Assembly (NCBI GenBank): GCA_040221375.1
Contig: JAVKEP010000085.1
Location: 62,001 to 126,000 of the forward strand
Length of the DNA: 64,000 nucleotides
Direction of reading: 5' to 3'
From: SHAN690 sp040221375
GTDB lineage: Bacteria > Bacteroidota > Bacteroidia > Flavobacteriales_G > Salibacteraceae
Positions 1-8,831 of this stretch are shown piece after piece. The notes beneath the pieces were generated by a model that saw nothing but the letters and a program-made list of their open reading frames with translations, searched no databases and was not told where the DNA came from. A program made the position numbers and the translations under genes. Positions within the stretch are counted from its first letter, which is position 1; each line of letters starts with the position of its first letter.

Positions 1-153
1 GCTGAAGGCTTCGCTGAAGCGTTGATTTCCACCATGAATGAAACACAAGCCTCGACCCTCATGCGCGATCGTGCGAGGACACTGTGCAATGAAAAGTACC
101 GATATGCTGAGCTACTTGAGCAGATGGTCAAAGATCTTTCTTCTCTTCTTTAA
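1..153 (+). CDS. C-terminal end of a probable glycosyltransferase (partial)
   Basis: An open frame enters from the left edge in frame 1 and stops at TAA 151-153, giving the last 50 residues of a protein whose start lies outside the window. The tail starts AEGFAEAL and contains MRDRARTL and a KYRYAELL helix. This resembles the C-terminal helices of GT-B (family 4-like) glycosyltransferases, where a conserved alanine/arginine helix is followed by a short aromatic one. That is a pattern judgement on 50 residues only. The longer overlapping frame at 38-235 shows no such character and looks like a shadow. Confidence is good that a coding region ends here and modest for the family. Confidence 0.5.
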   Translation, partial: AEGFAEALISTMNETQASTLMRDRARTLCNEKYRYAELLEQMVKDLSSLL

Positions 154-221
154 GCTTGGTATCATAGACCTTTGGGGGCTATTTTCGAAAGGCGATCTTT
201 ACACCAACGCAGAATCTTTCG

Positions 222-1949
222 ATGGCAAAGGATAACGGAAAATCACATCTGGGTAGGCTATTCAGCCTGATCAAAGCCGACCGAAAGGACATCGTCAGGA
301 TATACATGTTTGCGGTGTTGAGCGGTTTGATCAATCTCTCCTTACCCCTCGGAATTCAGGCGATTATCACGTACATCAGTGGGGGAATGATATCGACCTC
401 TTGGGTGCTTTTGGTGGCCTTGGTTACCTTGGGAATCATCCTAGCGGGCGTGATGCAGGTAATGCAATTGTCTCTCGCTGAAACCATCCAACAGCGCATC
501 TTTCAGCGATCCTCGTTCGAATTCGCCATCCGCATTCCTCGGATTCGGTTGGAGCAAGTTGCGTCACGTTACGCACCTGAGCTTATCAATCGTTTTTTCG
601 ACACACTTTCGCTTCAGAAGGGTCTTTCGAAGATCCTATTGGACGTTGGTGCCTCCGCTTTGCAGATTATTTTTGGACTCACCCTCCTCAGCTTTTACCA
701 TCCCTTTTTCATCCTCTTTGGCATTGCGCTTATACTTACTCTGTACATGGTGCTTCAGGCTACGGGGAGGAAAGGCTTGGAAACCAGCATTGAAGAAAGC
801 ACATACAAGTACCGTGTTGCCTATTGGCTTGAGGAACTGGCCAGAACCATGAACACGTTTAAACTGGCGGGAGAATCCAGCCTTCCCGTGGATCGAACAG
901 ATCGCTTGGTTTCCAACTACCTCAAAGCGCGTAAAAGTCATTTCCGCATCTTGGTCATTCAGTACATGAATGTGATTGGGTTCAAGGCCATGGTTGCAGG
1001 CGGCCTGTTGATCATAGGTAGTGTTCTGGTGCTCGACAACCAAATCAACCTCGGACAATTCGTCGCAACCGAGATCATCATCATTTTGATCATCAACAGC
1101 GTTGAAAAGCTCATCCGAACCATGGAGCCCATATACGATGTACTCACTGCATTAGACAAGATAGCCACCATCACAGACTTGGAACTTGAGCGCACAGGCG
1201 GTGTTCAACTAGAACTTCCCGAGAATCGTGCTCCCTTGAGCATTTCAGTAATCGATCTGAACTGTGGAAACGATCAGCTCGGAAACCCATTGCTGAATAA
1301 CATCAGCTTTGATATCGCGGCGGGTGAGCGCGTGATGATTTATGGGTACAGCGGTTCAGGAAGAAGTCGACTCCTGGAAATATTGGCCGGTTTGTATCAG
1401 GATTATCAAGGTGTGATCCTGTACAATGATCAACCCGCGCGGAGTTTAGAATTGAGGTCGCTTCGGTCACATATCGGCGATAGCTTGAATGAAGAGGATA
1501 TTTTTGAAGGGACCATTGCAGAGAACATTCTCATAGGGAAGAATTGGGTTGATTTTGAAGACCTCAAGTGGGCTGCTGAAGAAATAGGATTGATGGACTA
1601 CATCAAGCGACTGCCTCAAGGGTTTCATACACAATTATCGCCGAAGGGAAGCGGATTTCCAGAACACATCATTCGCAAGATCAAGGTGGCGAGGTCCATT
1701 GTCGAACGCCCTCCGCTTGTCATTTGGCAAGAATCGCTTCACTTGTTTACCCGGGCAGATAAAAAAATTGTCACTTCCTGCATGCTCTCCCAGGCCCAAC
1801 CTTGGACGCTGATCGTGAGTTCAGGCTCCAAAGAGATTGCGAGGCAATGCGATCGCATCATTCTCTTGGATCAAGGGACGATTACGTTCAACGGAAGTTA
1901 TCCAGCGTTACAAAAGAGACCAGAACTACTTGAACTTTTTTACGAGTAA
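222..1949 (+). CDS. ABC exporter, fused permease and degenerate ATPase
   Basis: 575-residue half-transporter: an N-terminal six-helix exporter domain (about 1-320) and a C-terminal nucleotide-binding domain (about 340-575). It opens an operon with an HlyD adaptor (3 bp downstream) and a TolC channel, the arrangement of type I secretion or tripartite efflux. The ATPase domain has lost its catalytic motifs. Walker A reads GYSGSGRS (375-382) with Arg381 in place of Lys. The Q-loop position reads DSLN. The LSGGQ signature position (479-483) reads FPEHI. Walker B (499-504) ends WQE, with Gln503 for Asp. The H-loop His is Gly535. The fold and the flanking sequence are still recognisable and the frame is intact, so it looks like a maintained pseudo-ATPase, not a decaying gene. 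Substrate unknown. Confidence 0.85.
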   Translation: MAKDNGKSHLGRLFSLIKADRKDIVRIYMFAVLSGLINLSLPLGIQAIITYISGGMISTSWVLLVALVTLGIILAGVMQVMQLSLAETIQQRIFQRSSFEFAIRIPRIRLEQVASRYAPELINRFFDTLSLQKGLSKILLDVGASALQIIFGLTLLSFYHPFFILFGIALILTLYMVLQATGRKGLETSIEESTYKYRVAYWLEELARTMNTFKLAGESSLPVDRTDRLVSNYLKARKSHFRILVIQYMNVIGFKAMVAGGLLIIGSVLVLDNQINLGQFVATEIIIILIINSVEKLIRTMEPIYDVLTALDKIATITDLELERTGGVQLELPENRAPLSISVIDLNCGNDQLGNPLLNNISFDIAAGERVMIYGYSGSGRSRLLEILAGLYQDYQGVILYNDQPARSLELRSLRSHIGDSLNEEDIFEGTIAENILIGKNWVDFEDLKWAAEEIGLMDYIKRLPQGFHTQLSPKGSGFPEHIIRKIKVARSIVERPPLVIWQESLHLFTRADKKIVTSCMLSQAQPWTLIVSSGSKEIARQCDRIILLDQGTITFNGSYPALQKRPELLELFYE

Positions 1950-1952
1950 GCC

Positions 1953-3302
1953 ATGCTGAATATTTCTAAAAATAGCGTCGCCCACTTGCTCGATCTCACC
2001 GAAACCAATAGTGAACGGTACATCTATCAGTCTCCTCTGCCCAGGCATATGATTCGTTGGCTGTTAGGAATGGTGATCCTGTTCGTCGTCTTCTTGTTTC
2101 TACCTTGGACACAGAACATTCAAGCAGATGGATTTGTGACGAATTTGCGTCCTGATCAACGGCCTCAGGTGGTCAACTCTGTCATTGCAGGTAGGATTGA
2201 GAAATGGTATGTTCAAGAAGGTCAATTTGTTAAAAAAGGAGATACCATCCTATTCATCTCTGAGGTAAAAGACGAGTACTTTGACCCCAAGCTTTTGCAG
2301 AGGACCAAAGAACGACTCATTGCCCAAGAAGGAGGCATTCAGGCCTATATCAAAAAAGTGGATGCCCTTGATCAGCAAGTAGCGGCACTAAAGCAAACCC
2401 AAGACTTAAAGCTCAAGCAAGCAAAAAACAAGCTCCGACAAGGCGTGTTGAAGGTAAAAAGCGACAGCCTGGATTTAATTGCCGCGAAATCAAACATCGA
2501 GATTGCGGAAAAACAATACAAGCGATTTGAAGGTCTGTATGAACAGGGGTTGAAATCATTGACAGAGCTCGAAAATTACCGTCAGGCATATCGAGAAGCA
2601 GAGGCCAAATTCGTTTCTGCAGAGAATAAACTACTGACCTCACGCAACGAGTTGCTCAACGCCAAAATTGAGCTGACTTCTGTGCTGAGCGATTACAACG
2701 ATAAAATTGCCAAGAGCGAAAGCGATAAGTTCACAGCGCTGAGCGATATGCTCGATGCCGAAGGAAAGCTCGCGAAAACACTCAATGAAGTCTCCAACTA
2801 TACGATTCGATCTTCCATGTATTTCATCACAGCGCCTCAAGATGGGTACATCACAAAAGCGCTCCAGAGCGGGATTGGAGAAACGATCAAAGAAGGCGAC
2901 CCGATCGTGAGCATTGTGCCTAATGTTTCCGAATTGGCCGTAGAAATGTACGTCCGCCCCATCGATCTCCCACTCATCAATAAGGGAAGCGAGGTTCGCT
3001 TCATTTTCGATGGCTGGCCTTCGCTCGTGTTTTCTGGCTGGCCTAATAATTCGGTCGGAACTTACAGCGGGAAAGTAATGGCCATTGACAATGTGACCAG
3101 TGACAACGGGAAATACCGGATCTTGGTTGCGCCGAATCCAGATGCTCCAGCTTGGCCGAAGGCGTTGAGAATGGGGTCTGGTGCTCAATCGATTGCCCTC
3201 CTGGAAGACGTTCCAATCTGGTATGAAATATGGCGTCAGATGAATGGATTTCCACCAGAATTTTATTCAGGAAATAACGGCAACAAGGAAGTCGAGAAAT
3301 GA
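1953..3302 (+). CDS. HlyD-family periplasmic adaptor
   Basis: 449-residue membrane fusion protein linking the inner-membrane ABC protein to the outer-membrane TolC channel. One transmembrane helix lies near residues 35-52, after a short cytoplasmic N-terminus. A lipoyl-like half motif (about 75-105, IEKWYVQEGQFVKKGDTIL) follows. A long Lys/Glu-rich coiled coil spans about 105-280. The second lipoyl half (about 288-320, containing FITAPQDGYI and IGETIKEGDPI) and a beta-barrel domain complete it. The order is the standard one for HlyD/EmrA adaptors. It sits 3 bp after the ABC gene, and its stop overlaps the next start (ATGA at 3299), so the three export genes are translationally coupled. Confidence 0.92.
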   Translation: MLNISKNSVAHLLDLTETNSERYIYQSPLPRHMIRWLLGMVILFVVFLFLPWTQNIQADGFVTNLRPDQRPQVVNSVIAGRIEKWYVQEGQFVKKGDTILFISEVKDEYFDPKLLQRTKERLIAQEGGIQAYIKKVDALDQQVAALKQTQDLKLKQAKNKLRQGVLKVKSDSLDLIAAKSNIEIAEKQYKRFEGLYEQGLKSLTELENYRQAYREAEAKFVSAENKLLTSRNELLNAKIELTSVLSDYNDKIAKSESDKFTALSDMLDAEGKLAKTLNEVSNYTIRSSMYFITAPQDGYITKALQSGIGETIKEGDPIVSIVPNVSELAVEMYVRPIDLPLINKGSEVRFIFDGWPSLVFSGWPNNSVGTYSGKVMAIDNVTSDNGKYRILVAPNPDAPAWPKALRMGSGAQSIALLEDVPIWYEIWRQMNGFPPEFYSGNNGNKEVEK

Positions 3303-4720
3303 TCTTTCGCAGGCAGATAGCGACGCTCATAATCCTGGCCTTCGCTCCAGGTCTGTTGGCTCAGACCATCACCTATTCAGATTACATTAAACAACTAGTA
3401 GGCTTCCACCCCATCATGCGACAAGCCGGGCTGAAGGTTGATATTGCCGATGCCAATCTTCGGCTGCAACAAGCTGTGATGGACCCGTACGTTTCAGCAA
3501 CGTATGGAGACAAGGCTTATGACGACAAGGAATACTACACTAAATCATCGCTCAAACTCGCCCTTCCGACCGCCTTGGGCGTCGAGGTGTTTGCCGGATA
3601 TACGGAAAACATCGGACCACAAGTAAATCCTGAAATACTGACCTCCACTTCTGGTCAATACCAAGCCGGTGTGAGCCTGCCGCTTGGTCCCGATCTGCTT
3701 TTCAACGAGAGGAGGCTAGCCATTCGGCAGGCAGGCCTCATGAAAGAAATGGCGGCAGAAGAACGCAAGATGGTAGTCAATGACCTCTTTTTCCGAGCCA
3801 GCCTTGCCTATCTCAATTGGTCCCTCGCCAATCAATTGATCACCGTTCAACAAAACAGCCTCGAGCTCGCCGAAGAGCAATTTCAATTTGTTCGCGAGGT
3901 ATACATTGGGGGAGATCGACCCGCGATTGATACGGTAGAGGCCTTCCTTCAGGTTCAGAATCGGCGTTTTCAAGTTTTTGAATCACGCCGAATGCTCAAC
4001 ACCGCCGAGCTGATGCTCGAAAATTTCCTTTGGGATCAAGATGAGAACCCCGTCCGACTCGCAGAGGGAATTCGCCCGCAAGCATTAGATGAGTTTGGCC
4101 CCTTTCTTCTCCAAGTGCAAGACAGTTTCATCGTTTGGAGGGAGGAAATCACTCAGGTTCATCCGCTATTGATCACCAATCGACTCGCGATTCAATCCCT
4201 GGAATTGGAGCGCAAAACTGCCTTCAGTGGCGCCATTCCTCAGATCGATTTGAAGTACGTTGCGCTGACCCCTGGGGTGAGCAACCGCGACATACAAGCC
4301 CTAGGCATCAATGATCGCATGTTTGGCATCGGGTTGAAGTATCCGCTGCTCATCCGGAAACAACGCTCTAAGCTCAGCCTTATCGATCTCAAACGCACCG
4401 ATAGAGAGCTCGATCTCAAAGTAAAAACATTGGGTTTATCCACCCAGATAGACCGATTGATCATGGAATACGGCATCCATACCCAACAGGCCATTCTCTA
4501 CGAAACGATGGTCAACAATTTTGATCGCCTCCTCCGTGCAGAGCGTACTAAATTTTCACTGGGCGAAGGCAGTGTATTTCTCCTCAACTCACGAGAAAAC
4601 AAACTGTTCGAAGCCCAGCACAAACAACTCGAGACGCAGGCCAAAAGAATCGCATCGCTGTTCAAAGTGATCCAAACATCGAATAAAGAAGGGATTTATC
4701 TGAAGGTGTTGGACGAATAG
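3299..4720 (+). CDS. TolC-family outer-membrane efflux protein
   Basis: 473 residues with a cleavable signal peptide (MIFRRQIATLIILAFAPGLLAQ region, 1-22) and the long alpha-helical repeats typical of TolC channels. Residues LRLQQAVMDPYVSATYG near 55-70 fit the strand after the first helix of each TolC half. The rest alternates helical hairpins with short strands. It would supply the outer-membrane exit duct for the ABC/HlyD pair encoded immediately upstream, and it overlaps the adaptor gene by 4 bp. Length is normal for the family. Confidence 0.9.
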   Translation: MIFRRQIATLIILAFAPGLLAQTITYSDYIKQLVGFHPIMRQAGLKVDIADANLRLQQAVMDPYVSATYGDKAYDDKEYYTKSSLKLALPTALGVEVFAGYTENIGPQVNPEILTSTSGQYQAGVSLPLGPDLLFNERRLAIRQAGLMKEMAAEERKMVVNDLFFRASLAYLNWSLANQLITVQQNSLELAEEQFQFVREVYIGGDRPAIDTVEAFLQVQNRRFQVFESRRMLNTAELMLENFLWDQDENPVRLAEGIRPQALDEFGPFLLQVQDSFIVWREEITQVHPLLITNRLAIQSLELERKTAFSGAIPQIDLKYVALTPGVSNRDIQALGINDRMFGIGLKYPLLIRKQRSKLSLIDLKRTDRELDLKVKTLGLSTQIDRLIMEYGIHTQQAILYETMVNNFDRLLRAERTKFSLGEGSVFLLNSRENKLFEAQHKQLETQAKRIASLFKVIQTSNKEGIYLKVLDE

Positions 4721-4781
4721 CATGTCGTTTCTCCGTGTGGCATTATTTTCGGCCTTTCTAATCTTCAAGTTTCCTCCGAGT

Positions 4782-5786
4782 ATGATTACCCAATCGCGTT
4801 TCCTCTTCCTTCTGCTTCTCAGTGTACTCCTTTCGTGCGAGGAACCCACAAGCGGGACTTACCGGAATCAGAATATTGATGCCCATGTCTTGGCGCAGAT
4901 CAATGCGCTTGACGCTGAGGTCAGTAAGCATCTCAAGGATGGGAATTCCGAAGCTCTAAAACGCCTGATGTCAGATGAATTAAAGGAATCGCTAGATGAC
5001 GGGTTCGAGGCATTCATGGACCGTGCACAACGTACAATAGGCGATGGCCCTTTAGCAACTTGGGATCAATTTCACCGAATCAGTCGCACCGAGAATGAAA
5101 CAGTGGCTTTTATATCAGGTATGGATGCAGACAACGACTACATCCTTCAATACCAAGCCATCAATAGCGAATCGTTTGTTTCTGTTCTTGCCCCTCAACG
5201 AGACGGCGACACGTATCTGCTCACGACGTTCTATGGATTATTCGAAGACGGCTGGAAATTGAATATCATTCAATACGACCGCTATACGATCAGTGGGCTT
5301 TCTTCTGTGGATTTGTTTCGCCAAGCGCAAGAAGAATACGAACACGGGCATATTGTGAATGCTTTCAACAGAATGATCCTCTCTCAATCGTGTGCTCAAC
5401 CAGCGGGCGAATTTTGGCAGTTTCGCGTTCAAAACGAAATGGACGCATTCAATGAAGAGCTCCAGGCCGTGGCCAAAGAGAAGCATCCAATGCCCGACAC
5501 GATTCAATCCATTGCTACCTCCCCAACGCTCTTTCAGATCATCCCGCAGCGCGTAGACAATCAGATTTGTACCATGATCAAGTACATGACTTCGATCAAC
5601 ATCAAGGACACGATGGCGTTGGCTGCTGAGAACAAGGCGCTGCATGAACTGTGTCTTGACAAATTTTCAGGGATTGATGAAGATGTGTCCTTCGTTTTTT
5701 ACCGTGCGTTCAATCAGATGCCCAAACAGGATATCTCTACCCCTTATTTTGGTTTTGTAAGGCCACTAGACGACCGATTGCTATGA
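4782..5786 (+). CDS. Lipoprotein of unknown function in the export operon
   Basis: I do not recognise a family. From ATG 4782 the protein (334 aa) starts with a lipoprotein signal, a leucine run ending LLSC with lipidation Cys19, then EEPTSG. An in-frame ATG at 4722 adds 20 residues that would push the Cys to position 39, so 4782 is preferred. The mature part has a helical stretch rich in Lys/Glu (about 35-75), a beta-rich middle with aromatic residues, and a C-terminal helical half. It is co-directional with the ABC-HlyD-TolC genes and overlaps the following cupin gene (ATGA at 5783), so it is probably co-transcribed. It may be an accessory factor or cargo-handling lipoprotein; that is inference from position only. 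Confidence 0.72.
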   Translation: MITQSRFLFLLLLSVLLSCEEPTSGTYRNQNIDAHVLAQINALDAEVSKHLKDGNSEALKRLMSDELKESLDDGFEAFMDRAQRTIGDGPLATWDQFHRISRTENETVAFISGMDADNDYILQYQAINSESFVSVLAPQRDGDTYLLTTFYGLFEDGWKLNIIQYDRYTISGLSSVDLFRQAQEEYEHGHIVNAFNRMILSQSCAQPAGEFWQFRVQNEMDAFNEELQAVAKEKHPMPDTIQSIATSPTLFQIIPQRVDNQICTMIKYMTSINIKDTMALAAENKALHELCLDKFSGIDEDVSFVFYRAFNQMPKQDISTPYFGFVRPLDDRLL

Positions 5787-6142
5787 ACCCAGTCAACATC
5801 AACGAAAAGTTTAAACGTTTCAACGACCACTGGAATCCACGCATAGTGGGTGCTTTGAATGGGCAACACGTAAAGCTTGCTAGACTCCATGGAGCCTTTG
5901 TTTGGCATAGCCATGAAAAAGAAGATGAACTCTTCCTCGTAATCAGCGGCGTTCTTACCATGGAATTCAGGGACAAAACAGCGGTTGTCCGCCCGGGAGA
6001 ATTCATCATTGTGCCCGCGGGAGTGGAACACCGACCCGTGGCCACGGAAGAAGTGGAGGTCTTGTTGTTCGAGCCTGCATCAACTGTAAATACTGGAGAC
6101 GTAGTGGACGATAAAACGCGCAATGACTTAGAATGGATCTAG
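5783..6142 (+). CDS. Small cupin-domain protein
   Basis: 119-residue single-domain cupin. Motif 1 is visible as WHSHEKEDELFLVISG (metal ligands His-x-His and Glu) and motif 2 as PGEFIIVPAGVEHRP (third His). This is the complete metal-binding set of the cupin_2 family, so a metal-bound beta-barrel is expected. The start overlaps the lipoprotein stop by 4 bp. Small cupins bind sugars, act as isomerases or dioxygenases, or sense ligands, and the sequence does not separate these. It ends 1 bp from the convergent Wzi-like gene. Confidence 0.88.
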   Translation: MNPVNINEKFKRFNDHWNPRIVGALNGQHVKLARLHGAFVWHSHEKEDELFLVISGVLTMEFRDKTAVVRPGEFIIVPAGVEHRPVATEEVEVLLFEPASTVNTGDVVDDKTRNDLEWI

Positions 6143-6143
6143 G

Positions 6144-7742
6144 TCAGAGGTTTTGATAATTATTCCAAAGCGCAGTGCGAATTCCTAGACCGAAATAGAT
6201 CATGTCCCTCTTATCTCTAGCCGAGCGCTCGACGCGGTAGTGAGCCACGGCTTCTGCCCTGAGATTCCAGCTTTCAATGAGCGTATATCCAGCAACCAAC
6301 CGAAGATTGCCCACATCGACCCGGCGTCCTTGCGTTAAGAAATTTCCGTGTTCCCTATTGATCTCATCATGCGCTCGGTTCGAAATGAGCGGGTCCTCGC
6401 CCATGAAGGCAATTTGATTGGAATATCCTTTCCTCGAGTAGGTCGCAAAAAGAGCAAATTTCCATGGCCCAGGTTGCCATGTGGTAACCTGTACCCATTC
6501 AATAAAATTAGACCCCAGCGGATGCGCCAAGGATTGGTTCAAGTGGGTGTAACTCTGACGCGGATTGCTATGGCCGTACGTAAATGGCCGGACGATATTT
6601 ACTTCGGCCAGAACAGATGCATTTCTCCACCCCAACGGCTCGAAGTACTTGACGCCCAACTGATACGATTGTTTGTTTGCCCAATAGCCGGTGAGCACAT
6701 TGCTATCGCCTGAGATGGCCTTTCTCATGGAAGAAGACCACTCACCAAAAAGAAATTCATCCAACAGGAACTGACCGTACAGCGTGATATCTTCTGTCGG
6801 CCGAAGGCTCGAGCTGAACCCTAGAAGGCTATTGTCGCTCGATCCCATTCCGTATTCCACCGGCCTGAAAAAGATCGCTGGATTGAGGTAGTTGAAATCA
6901 AAGCCTCTTTTCATCACGGAATCTTCTGATTCCCAAACGACACTTTCAAACGCGCCCACACTCCACCATTTCGTAAGATTTAAGCTCAAATAATGCATGA
7001 CCGCATACTTGTCGGTAAGGGGGTGCATTCGAAATGGATAATCTGCAGATTGTCGCATTTGTGCGTACATCATTATGTACTTGATACGCCACACGGACAT
7101 ATCAGTGCGCAAAAAATTGTAGTTAGAAGCGAAGTCGCTGAGAAAAACAGAACGATAGCCTTCACCGATAAAGTTATTACCCCGTCCAAGGAAAAACTCA
7201 AAATGATCGGATGCCTTAAACGCGGCGCAAAGGGTAAGCTGGTTGTAGTCGAATCCCCTTTCTTCATCGCCAGACTTGCGCACATAGCCAAATCCTGGCA
7301 TTGCACCCAAGCTATCCACCAAAGTGTGGTAGTATGAGGCTGGGTCGGTATAGCCAATCAAGCCTTCGGCGTTCACGTAGAATCGGTTCTTTATCCCAAG
7401 GCCAACGGCTACGCCTCCTAACCCGGTCATCCCTCTTTTGTAGTCTGACCCCCCTTGATTGAAGCCATTGAGCGCCAACCTCGGCGTTGCGCGCACATAG
7501 ATCGATCGTTCTTCGGCCCGGAATGCCAAACGCTCAAAATCCACCGAACTATCTGGCTTCGGCGCGTACTTCTGAAGCGTCCAATAGCTATAAGGTTTGA
7601 TCTCAGGGTGGACTTCTTGAGCGTGCTCTCTCAACAGACTTTCGGCCCTCTGGCTAACGAAATGTTCGAGCGGAAGCCGACCATCTTGGGAGCGCGCTAG
7701 CCAACCCCAACAAACAATCCCTATGGCAAGGAGTGCCCTCAT
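6144..7742 (-). CDS. Wzi/RemB-like outer-membrane beta-barrel
   Basis: 532 residues with a signal peptide (ends near WLARSQ, residue 19) and a beta-barrel rich in alternating aromatic strands. The stretch LGRGNNFIGEGYRSVFLSD followed by NFLRT is the hallmark of Bacteroidota Wzi-like capsule-assembly barrels and of the gliding protein RemB. It shares this block with the second barrel encoded at 8832-10397 (FLGYGHRSMLLSD, PLLR), so the two are paralogues flanking the initiating transferase gene. Wzi anchors capsule to the outer surface, and that role is a family inference here. Its start overlaps the stop of the WecA-like gene (ATGA), indicating one transcript. Confidence 0.8.
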   Translation of the reverse strand: MRALLAIGIVCWGWLARSQDGRLPLEHFVSQRAESLLREHAQEVHPEIKPYSYWTLQKYAPKPDSSVDFERLAFRAEERSIYVRATPRLALNGFNQGGSDYKRGMTGLGGVAVGLGIKNRFYVNAEGLIGYTDPASYYHTLVDSLGAMPGFGYVRKSGDEERGFDYNQLTLCAAFKASDHFEFFLGRGNNFIGEGYRSVFLSDFASNYNFLRTDMSVWRIKYIMMYAQMRQSADYPFRMHPLTDKYAVMHYLSLNLTKWWSVGAFESVVWESEDSVMKRGFDFNYLNPAIFFRPVEYGMGSSDNSLLGFSSSLRPTEDITLYGQFLLDEFLFGEWSSSMRKAISGDSNVLTGYWANKQSYQLGVKYFEPLGWRNASVLAEVNIVRPFTYGHSNPRQSYTHLNQSLAHPLGSNFIEWVQVTTWQPGPWKFALFATYSRKGYSNQIAFMGEDPLISNRAHDEINREHGNFLTQGRRVDVGNLRLVAGYTLIESWNLRAEAVAHYRVERSARDKRDMIYFGLGIRTALWNNYQNL

Positions 7743-8830
7743 GCCTTTGTCAATTCGCGTTTTCTTTTCAGCATCAAAAGGAAGCCGGGTATTTGAGATA
7801 CGGTGATGGACACGGCAGCAGTGATGATCAGCACCATACTCGGGTCTTGCTGAATGCTTGTTGAGAGCAGAATAATGAAGATGGAAGTTGCATAAATCAA
7901 CAACACGGTTCTTCTGTGGCCAAAGCCCAAATCGAGCAATCGGTGGTGGATGTGATTGCGGTCGGCCGAGAACGGAGACATCCCACGAACGGTGCGGTAG
8001 ATGAAAATGCGCAAGGTGTCTGTCAAAGGATAGACCAAGGCTGCCATGGCAAACACGGGTTTAGAAATTCCCAACATGTCGTTGGGCAATTGGTTGACCG
8101 GAAACTCGATCAGCTTGATCGCGAGTATGGACAGGATGAGTCCGATGGTTAATGAACCGCTGTCGCCCATGAAAATTTTAGCTGGTGAAAAATTGAATAC
8201 CAAAAAGCCGATCAAGCTTCCCGCCAGCGCGAAGGCCAATACCGCGTGTTCGGTGGCCCCGGCGTAATAGAACCATGTGCCCATTGCCACTGCTGCGATC
8301 AAACCTACGCCGCCCGCCAATCCGTCTACGCCATCGATCAAATTGATTGCATTCACGATCACCGTGTAGGTCAAGATGGAGAGGAAATAGCTGCCCCAAT
8401 CAGGCAAAGCCTCGATGCCGAAGATGCCGTACATGCTGGTGATTCGGATGTCGCCCATGATGACCAAGATGAAGGCAACGATCAAGTGCCCAACCAATTT
8501 TTTAACGGGAGCCGTTCCGATGATGTCGTCCTTGATCCCGATGAAAAACAGCAAAATCATCGTTGCTCCGATGTATTGAAAATCTTTCAAAGCCCTTCCT
8601 AATTGACCCACATCGAGCATTTCTTCAAACGGATACCACATCAAGTAGGAAAACAGCGTACCCGCAAAAATGATGATGCCCCCGATGGTAGGTATGCGTC
8701 GAAAATGAAGCTTCCGTTCTTCGCCAGGCTCATCAACAAGGCGTTTGAGGTAGGCCACTTTGATCAAGGCTGGCGTCGAAAGAACCGAAACTACCAAGGC
8801 TGTGATGAAGGTCAGTATAATACTAAACAT
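7739..8830 (-). CDS. WecA/MraY-type polyprenyl-phosphate sugar-1-phosphate transferase
   Basis: Integral membrane enzyme that loads the first sugar phosphate (usually GlcNAc-1-P) onto undecaprenyl phosphate to begin glycan synthesis. Conserved features are VDEPGEERKLHFRRIPTIGG near the N-terminus, an Asp-rich loop (INLIDGVDGLAGG), the FMGDSGS motif, and the cytoplasmic HHRLLDLG histidine motif, with about ten hydrophobic helices. The open frame extends to 8893, but the ATG at 8830 starts directly on the first membrane helix (MFSIILTF) and lies 1 bp after the upstream gene's stop, so it is preferred (363 aa). It sits between two Wzi-like genes and downstream of gmd-fcl, which points to capsule or exopolysaccharide synthesis and not peptidoglycan. 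Confidence 0.9.
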   Translation of the reverse strand: MFSIILTFITALVVSVLSTPALIKVAYLKRLVDEPGEERKLHFRRIPTIGGIIIFAGTLFSYLMWYPFEEMLDVGQLGRALKDFQYIGATMILLFFIGIKDDIIGTAPVKKLVGHLIVAFILVIMGDIRITSMYGIFGIEALPDWGSYFLSILTYTVIVNAINLIDGVDGLAGGVGLIAAVAMGTWFYYAGATEHAVLAFALAGSLIGFLVFNFSPAKIFMGDSGSLTIGLILSILAIKLIEFPVNQLPNDMLGISKPVFAMAALVYPLTDTLRIFIYRTVRGMSPFSADRNHIHHRLLDLGFGHRRTVLLIYATSIFIILLSTSIQQDPSMVLIITAAVSITVSQIPGFLLMLKRKRELTKA

Positions 8831-8831
8831 G

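Noticed and set aside
38..235. 65-residue frame at the left edge
   Set aside because: It overlaps the tail of the incoming coding frame (1-153) and shows no family-like pattern, so it is read as a shadow.
2640..3188. 182-residue minus-strand frame opposite the HlyD gene
   Set aside because: No recognisable protein features and entirely inside the adaptor gene.
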